This document shows positions 60,110 through 64,000 of a DNA stretch of 64,000 bases, piece after piece (within the stretch, counting starts at the first letter, position 1; every line of letters starts with the position of its first letter). The notes below the pieces were generated by a model. It had not been told where the DNA came from and made no database searches. It saw only the letters and a list, made by a program, of their open reading frames with translations. Origin of the DNA: Nannocystis sp. RBIL2 (GTDB taxonomy: Bacteria > Myxococcota_A > Polyangia > Nannocystales > Nannocystaceae); NCBI RefSeq assembly GCF_026626745.1, contig NZ_JAPNJW010000002.1, forward strand, positions 2,938,151 to 3,002,150, given 5' to 3'. The position numbers and the translations under genes are program-made.

Positions 60110-60440
60110 CCTCGACCGCACCCTCGCGGCGCTCGCCGACCCGACGCGCCGCGGCGTCGTCGACCTGCTGCGCCGCGCCCCCCGCCGCGCCAGCGAGATC
60201 GCCGAAGCGCTCGACATGACCCGCCCGGCCATGAGCCGCCACCTCCGGGTGCTGCGCAAGGCCGGGCTGGTCCGCGAGGACGCCCAGGACGACGACGCCC
60301 GCGTCCGCGTGTACCGCCTCGAGCGCGAACCGTTCGCCGACCTGCGCGGCTGGCTCGACGAGGTCGAGGCGTTCTGGGCCGACCAACTGCAAGCATTCAA
60401 GGCCCACGCCGAACGCCGGGCCCGCGGGAGAAAAGCATGA
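60099..60440 (+). CDS. ArsR-family winged-helix regulator
   Basis: A 113-residue regulator starting at GTG 60099 inside the end of the VOC gene. ALADPTRRGVVDLLRRAPRRASEIAEALDMTRPAMSRHLRVLRKAGLVRED is the winged helix; no metal-binding Cys pair is seen, so it belongs to the non-metal branch often found with SRPBCC proteins. It probably controls its own operon through the inverted repeat at 59600-59623. Confidence 0.93.
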   Translation: MAADLDRTLAALADPTRRGVVDLLRRAPRRASEIAEALDMTRPAMSRHLRVLRKAGLVREDAQDDDARVRVYRLEREPFADLRGWLDEVEAFWADQLQAFKAHAERRARGRKA

Positions 60441-60946
60441 GCACGCAGCTGCGCGGCGACGCGGCCAATGTGTCGGTGTCGGTGGCGGTGCCGCCGGCGC
60501 TGGCGTTCGAGATCTTCACCGAGGAGATCGATCAATGGTGGCGCCGCGGCAGCAAGTACCGGGTGGCCGGCAAGCACCGCGGGATCATCCGCATCGAGCC
60601 GCAGGCCGGCGGCCGCCTGTTCGAGTCGTTCACCACGGAGGACGGCACCCGCGTGGTCGAGACCGGCCGCGTGCTGGTGTGGGAGCCGCCGACCCGCCTG
60701 GTGTTCGAGTGGCGCGCAGCCAACTTCGCCCCCGGCGAATCGACCGAGGTCGAGGTCGAGTTCACCCCCAGCGGCGACGGCACCCTGGTCCGCGTCCAGC
60801 ACCGCGGCTGGGCCAGTATCCGCCCCGACCACCCCGTCCGCCACGGCCAACCCGTCCCGGCGTTCCTCCGCGGCATCGGCCTGTGGTGGGGCGAACTGAT
60901 GACCTCGCTGCGCGAACACGCGGCCGCGCGCCCGCCCACGCCCTGA
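60437..60946 (+). CDS. SRPBCC (AHSA1-like) protein
   Basis: A 169-residue START/Bet v1-like protein with VSVAVPPALAFEIFTEEIDQWWRRGSKYR, GGRLFESFTTEDGTRVVETGRVLVWEPPTRLVFEWRA, and VEVEFTPSGDGTLVRVQHRGWASI. Such domains bind hydrophobic ligands; the ArsR-SRPBCC pair is a common operon of unknown target. Its ATG overlaps the ArsR stop (ATGA) and follows GGGAG. Confidence 0.92.
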   Translation: MSTQLRGDAANVSVSVAVPPALAFEIFTEEIDQWWRRGSKYRVAGKHRGIIRIEPQAGGRLFESFTTEDGTRVVETGRVLVWEPPTRLVFEWRAANFAPGESTEVEVEFTPSGDGTLVRVQHRGWASIRPDHPVRHGQPVPAFLRGIGLWWGELMTSLREHAAARPPTP

Positions 60947-60960
60947 GCTATCCTCGCCGC

Positions 60961-61458
60961 GTGCGCTCGCTCGCGATCGTCCTCGTCGCCCTCGCCGGCT
61001 GCGCCCCCCAAGCCGCCGGCTCCACAGTGACCCCGCTGCTGGGCCCCGCCGAGCCGCCCGCCGCCGACGGCAAGCCGGACGAGGAACCTGCCCCTTCGGA
61101 CATGACGCCGCCCGCCGCGGCCCCCGGCGGGGTCGAGCCGCCCGTCGACGATCCTCCGGGAGAGGTTCCTTCGGACATGCCCGCGCGGACAGGTACTCCG
61201 GGACAGGCGCAGAACGACCTGCGCGACCACCTGCCGATCGGCATCCCCGCCTGCGACGCGTACATCATCCGCTACGCCGCCTGCGAGCCGCAGCTGAAGC
61301 CCGAGATCATGAGCGGCCGGCGCCGCTTCCCCGTCAACGAGGCCGCCTGGCTCAAGCACATGCGCACGGAGGTCAAGGACCCCGGCCTCGCCGATTCGTG
61401 CAGGCGGATTCTCGAGGAGCTGCAGGTCGCGTGCAAGCCTTCGATCAAGTCGCCTTGA
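60961..61458 (+). CDS. Small lipoprotein with repeat-derived linker
   Basis: A 165-residue exported protein starting at GTG. The signal MRSLAIVLVALAGCAP has lipobox LAGC. Residues about 28-85 are Pro/Ala/Asp-rich and contain three palindromic repeat copies (61087-61207: PAPSDM, VPSDMPARTGTPGQ). The C-terminal 75 residues have Cys pairs (ACDAYIIRYAACEPQ, SCRRILEELQVAC) in a helical fold. The end overlaps the convergent SIMPL gene by 14 nt. Function unknown. Confidence 0.8.
   Translation: MRSLAIVLVALAGCAPQAAGSTVTPLLGPAEPPAADGKPDEEPAPSDMTPPAAAPGGVEPPVDDPPGEVPSDMPARTGTPGQAQNDLRDHLPIGIPACDAYIIRYAACEPQLKPEIMSGRRRFPVNEAAWLKHMRTEVKDPGLADSCRRILEELQVACKPSIKSP
61087..61207. repeat. Palindromic repeat copies inside a lipoprotein gene
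   Basis: CCTG 61087 / CATG 61101, then GAGG 61162, CATG 61176, CAGG 61190 and CAGG 61204, 14 nt apart. They are read in frame in the Pro-rich linker. Confidence 0.82.
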
Positions 61459-62095
61459 TCTCGTAGATCACGCGCACGCGCGAGGTGATCTCGACCCGGC
61501 CGGGGATGATCGGCGTGGCCGCCCCGATCTCGTCGGCCGCGGCGAAGTGGTACTCGATGAGCGGCGGCGGCACGACCTCCATCACCTCCGCCATCAGCGG
61601 TCCGTCGAGCTTGGTCCCGAGCGCCTTGGCGACCGTGTGGATCTCGTCGATCGCCATCTTGGTCGCCTGCGCCAGCCCCTCGCGGCGGTACTTCTTGTCG
61701 TCGTCGACGACGTAGCGCAGCCCGCTGGCGGTGTTGACCCCGGCCGCCACGCTGGTGTCGTAGACCGCCACCGCCTTGCCGATCGGCGTCGTCACGGTGA
61801 TCACGTTGGTGGCGCGGTAGCCGACCAGGATCTCGGTCTGCGAGTCCTCGTCCCACTTCGTCACCGACTCGAGCTGCAGCTCGGCGGTCTGGATCGCCGA
61901 TTCGGGGATCTTCTGCTTCTTCACCGCCGCGATCACCTTCACCATGCGATCTGCGTTCTGCTGCACCGCCTCGGCCGGCAGCTCGGCCTGCGTGGTCACG
62001 CCGAGGCGCAGGACCGCCGCGTCCGGCTCCGCGCGCACGACGCTGTTCCCGATCGCCTCGATCTTCTTCGTGTTCACGAACTCTCGTGGTTGCAT
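61445..62095 (-). CDS. SIMPL domain (DUF541) protein
   Basis: A 216-residue protein: IEAIGNSVVRAEPDAAVLRLGVTTQAELPAEAVQQNADRMVKVIAAVKKQKI is the SIMPL/DUF541 start, with VGYRATNVITVTT in the middle. The family is linked to oxidative-stress tolerance. No signal peptide is seen from ATG 62095, which is odd, because family members are usually exported; it may be cytosolic or its start may be further upstream. It converges on the small lipoprotein gene. Confidence 0.86.
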   Translation of the reverse strand: MQPREFVNTKKIEAIGNSVVRAEPDAAVLRLGVTTQAELPAEAVQQNADRMVKVIAAVKKQKIPESAIQTAELQLESVTKWDEDSQTEILVGYRATNVITVTTPIGKAVAVYDTSVAAGVNTASGLRYVVDDDKKYRREGLAQATKMAIDEIHTVAKALGTKLDGPLMAEVMEVVPPPLIEYHFAAADEIGAATPIIPGRVEITSRVRVIYEIKAT

Positions 62096-62293
62096 AAGCG
62101 GGAGCGTGGGACGTGCCGCCGCCGCCGGCGGGCGATCGACGATTGGCCGCCGCTCGTCGCAGCGCGCGGCGACGCCTGGGACATCGCCTTCAAACTGCGG
62201 ACGGGGCGCCCCGGGGCACGCGCAGCCACGCGCACGGCCACGCGCGCGGGCGCTCAGTCGGCCCCGGGGCCGGCGCCCGGATGGCCCCCATGA

Positions 62294-62311
62294 CATGTCC
62301 GTCGAGACATT
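62294..62311. repeat. Single palindromic repeat copy
   Basis: CATG 62294 / CATT 62308 with spacer TCC-GTCG-AGA, in the divergent gap upstream of the last gene. Confidence 0.7.
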
Positions 62312-62379
62312 CACCAGAGCGCACGAGCGCCTGCGCGCGGTCGGCTTGCGCCCGCCGCCCAACCGATCGATCGTGGGCC

Positions 62380-64000
62380 GTGCCCGCCCGCCCTCTGCTC
62401 CTGTTCGCGCTCCTGTGCGCCTGCTCCTCCGCCTCCGGCACCACCAGCGAGGACAGCACCGGCTCGACCGGCAGCGCCACCGCGGCGGCCACCGGCGAGC
62501 CGACGTCGACCGTGACGAGCTCCGACGACCCGACCGGCGCGGGCGGCTGCTCCGCGCCGCTGGCGGTCTGCGGCGACGCCTGCGTCGACCTGGCCCACGA
62601 CCCGGCCCACTGCGGCGGCTGCGACCAGCCGTGCGACCCGGGGCTCGCCTGTCTCGCGGGCCAGTGCAGCGTCGCCTGCGGCTCCGGCTCGCAGGTCTGC
62701 GACGGCGCCTGCGTCGACGTCGACGTCGACCCGGCCCACTGCGGCGAGTGCGGCCACGCCTGCCCTGACGGCGTCGCCTGCGTCGCCGGCGCGTGCGCCC
62801 CCGACTGCGAGGCCGCCCAGACCCTGTGCGGCGAGGCCTGCGTCGACGCCGGCAACGACGAGGCCCACTGCGGCGGCTGTGACAGTCCCTGTCCTTCGGG
62901 ACAGCCGTGCGTCTACGGCCAGTGCGTCGGCGTCGGCCTGCACCACCTGCTCATCAGCGGCCAGAGCCTGTCGACCGGCTCCGGCTCGGTGGTCGTGAGC
63001 ATGGAGCAGCCGTTCACCAACGTCTCCTTCAACACCGGCGTGCGGGCCGGCGGCGCCAACCTCACCAGCTTCATCCCGCTGGTCGAGACGTGGAACGGCG
63101 GCGAGGGCGAGACCATCGCCTCGGGCGCCGCCAACCTCGTCAGCCAGCTCGAGCAGGATCGCGGCGCTGCTCACAAGCTCCTCGCCTCCGCCCACGGCGT
63201 CGGCGGTCAGCCCTACGCCGCGCTCAAGAAGGGCACCGCGCCGTACGCCAACGGCCTGGCCCAGGTCACCGCCGGCGCGGCCCTGGCCGCCATGAGCGGC
63301 GAGGCCTACGCGGTGCGGGCGGTCGCCATCGTCCACGGCGAGAGCGACCACCTCGGCGGCAACCTGGCCTACGCCGAGGACCTGCTGGCCTGGCAGAGCG
63401 ACTACGAGGCCGACGTGCAGGCCATCACCGGCCAGTCACTCCCGGTGCCGATGTTCCTGTGCCAGATGTCGAGCTGGACCATGTACGGCAGCAGCGTCTC
63501 GCGGATCCCCGGCGAGCAGCTGGCGGCGGCGCGGGCCCGGCCCGACCGGATCTTCGTCGTCGGCCCCAAGTACATGCTGCCCTACGTCGACGGCGTCCAC
63601 CTCACCGGCGAGGGCTCGCGCTGGCTCGGCGAGTACTACGCCAAGGCCTATCGCACCGTGCTGATCGACGGCCTGCCGTGGCGACCGCTGGCCCCGCGGT
63701 CGATCACCCGCGCCGGCGCCGTCGTCACCGTCGACTTCGACGTGCCCGTCCCGCCGCTCGTGCTCGACGAGGTCCTCGTCACCAACCCCGGCAACTACGG
63801 CTTCGAGTTCACCGACACCAGCGGCGCCCCGCCGGCCATCGCCGCGGTCGCGCTGGTCGGGCCCACCACGGTGCAGCTCACCCTCGCCGCCGAGCCGGTC
63901 GGCGGCAACCAGCGCGTCCGCTACGCCGCCACCGGCACCCCCGGCGTGTGGGGCGGCCCGACCACCGGCGCGCGCGGCAACCTGCGCGACTCCGACGCCA
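62380..64000 (+). CDS. Lipoprotein with Cys-rich repeats and SGNH/sialate-O-acetylesterase-like domain, cut by the window end
   Basis: Open from GTG 62380 to the end of the window (540 codons seen, no stop). The signal PARPLLLFALLCACSS has a lipobox, then a Thr/Ser linker, then about four Cys-rich units of the type CGDACVDLAHDPAHCGGCDQPC, found in myxobacterial surface proteins. From about residue 185 it is a SGNH-type hydrolase of the sialate O-acetylesterase sort: LLISGQSLSTG, VAIVHGESDHLGG and DGVHLTGEGSRWLGEYY hold the Ser, the Asp and the His. A beta domain follows. It may cleave acetyl esters of sugars at the surface. Confidence 0.86.
   Translation, partial: MPARPLLLFALLCACSSASGTTSEDSTGSTGSATAAATGEPTSTVTSSDDPTGAGGCSAPLAVCGDACVDLAHDPAHCGGCDQPCDPGLACLAGQCSVACGSGSQVCDGACVDVDVDPAHCGECGHACPDGVACVAGACAPDCEAAQTLCGEACVDAGNDEAHCGGCDSPCPSGQPCVYGQCVGVGLHHLLISGQSLSTGSGSVVVSMEQPFTNVSFNTGVRAGGANLTSFIPLVETWNGGEGETIASGAANLVSQLEQDRGAAHKLLASAHGVGGQPYAALKKGTAPYANGLAQVTAGAALAAMSGEAYAVRAVAIVHGESDHLGGNLAYAEDLLAWQSDYEADVQAITGQSLPVPMFLCQMSSWTMYGSSVSRIPGEQLAAARARPDRIFVVGPKYMLPYVDGVHLTGEGSRWLGEYYAKAYRTVLIDGLPWRPLAPRSITRAGAVVTVDFDVPVPPLVLDEVLVTNPGNYGFEFTDTSGAPPAIAAVALVGPTTVQLTLAAEPVGGNQRVRYAATGTPGVWGGPTTGARGNLRDSDA
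62888..62905. repeat. Palindromic repeat copy in the SGNH lipoprotein gene
   Basis: CCTG 62888 / CAGC 62902 with spacer TCC-TTCG-GGA. It lies in the last Cys-rich unit (CPSGQPC). Confidence 0.7.

Noticed and set aside
119..62905. Repeats as transposon ends or IS remnants
   Set aside because: No transposase, no target-site duplications visible, units far too short, and copies appear inside genes in frame.

Overview
The window is high-GC DNA of a bacterium that most resembles a sterol-making myxobacterium of the Nannocystis/Plesiocystis type (Myxococcota). The grounds are many lipoproteins with Ser/Thr/Glu-rich linkers, myxobacterial Cys-rich repeats, RCC1, PQQ-like and thrombospondin type 3 surface modules, a MYXO-CTERM-like tail, kinases with zinc ribbons, and eukaryote-like peroxisomal enzymes. 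This placement is inference from gene content. No rRNA, phage, IS element or replication origin was seen.

Layout. 62-4456 is a large Lhr-type helicase, followed by two paralogous lipoproteins on the minus strand. 6786-9256 is a compact operon of an MbnP-type protein, a two-haem-motif lipoprotein and an MbnH-type dihaem peroxidase. 9451-12061 holds a secreted MYXO-CTERM-like protein, a small membrane protein and a quinone oxidoreductase. 12342-16419 is a pair of membrane kinases with the same architecture, one apparently active and one degenerate. 16932-22598 holds a caspase-like/FGE-like fusion lipoprotein, an exported archaemetzincin, a DNRLRE surface lipoprotein and an esterase. 22649-25460 is visibly less GC-rich and carries two odd lipoproteins, one with an apparent one-base frameshift in its signal peptide. 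26071-31219 looks like a peroxisome-style beta-oxidation set: thioesterase, SCPx-type thiolase, and a 992-residue MFE-2-type enzyme with three SCP2 domains. A pseudokinase stands divergent to it. 33313-33776 is a small tRNA unit (Glu-CUC, Glu-UUC, Asn-GUU) with a good promoter, a possible 30-codon leader ORF and a hairpin.

33794-49619 holds an ankyrin/Tudor-like protein, a glutathionyl-hydroquinone reductase, an AraC regulator divergent from two oxidoreductases, a RoxA-like dihaem cytochrome, VOC and UPF0158 proteins, and several lipoproteins. 49750-53879 is an operon of a beta-barrel-like protein, an ECF sigma factor, a membrane anti-sigma-like protein and an RCC1 lipoprotein. 53880-64000 is again rich in lipoproteins, with a DJ-1/PfpI protein, a VOC-ArsR-SRPBCC operon with a near-consensus promoter, a SIMPL protein, and a Cys-rich SGNH/sialate-esterase-like lipoprotein that runs off the end.

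The most striking signal is not a gene. About 40 loci carry a short palindrome with core CATGTCC-NNNN-GGACATG (CATG often replaced by CCTG/CAGG, loop often TTCG or CGAA). In tandem copies the CATG-type tetramers recur every 14 nt exactly, up to six in a row. The family lies between genes, across start and stop codons, and inside coding sequences in several frames, including the helicase, an ECF sigma factor, a dihaem peroxidase and five times in one linker of the anti-sigma-like protein. I know of no described repeat family that matches it.
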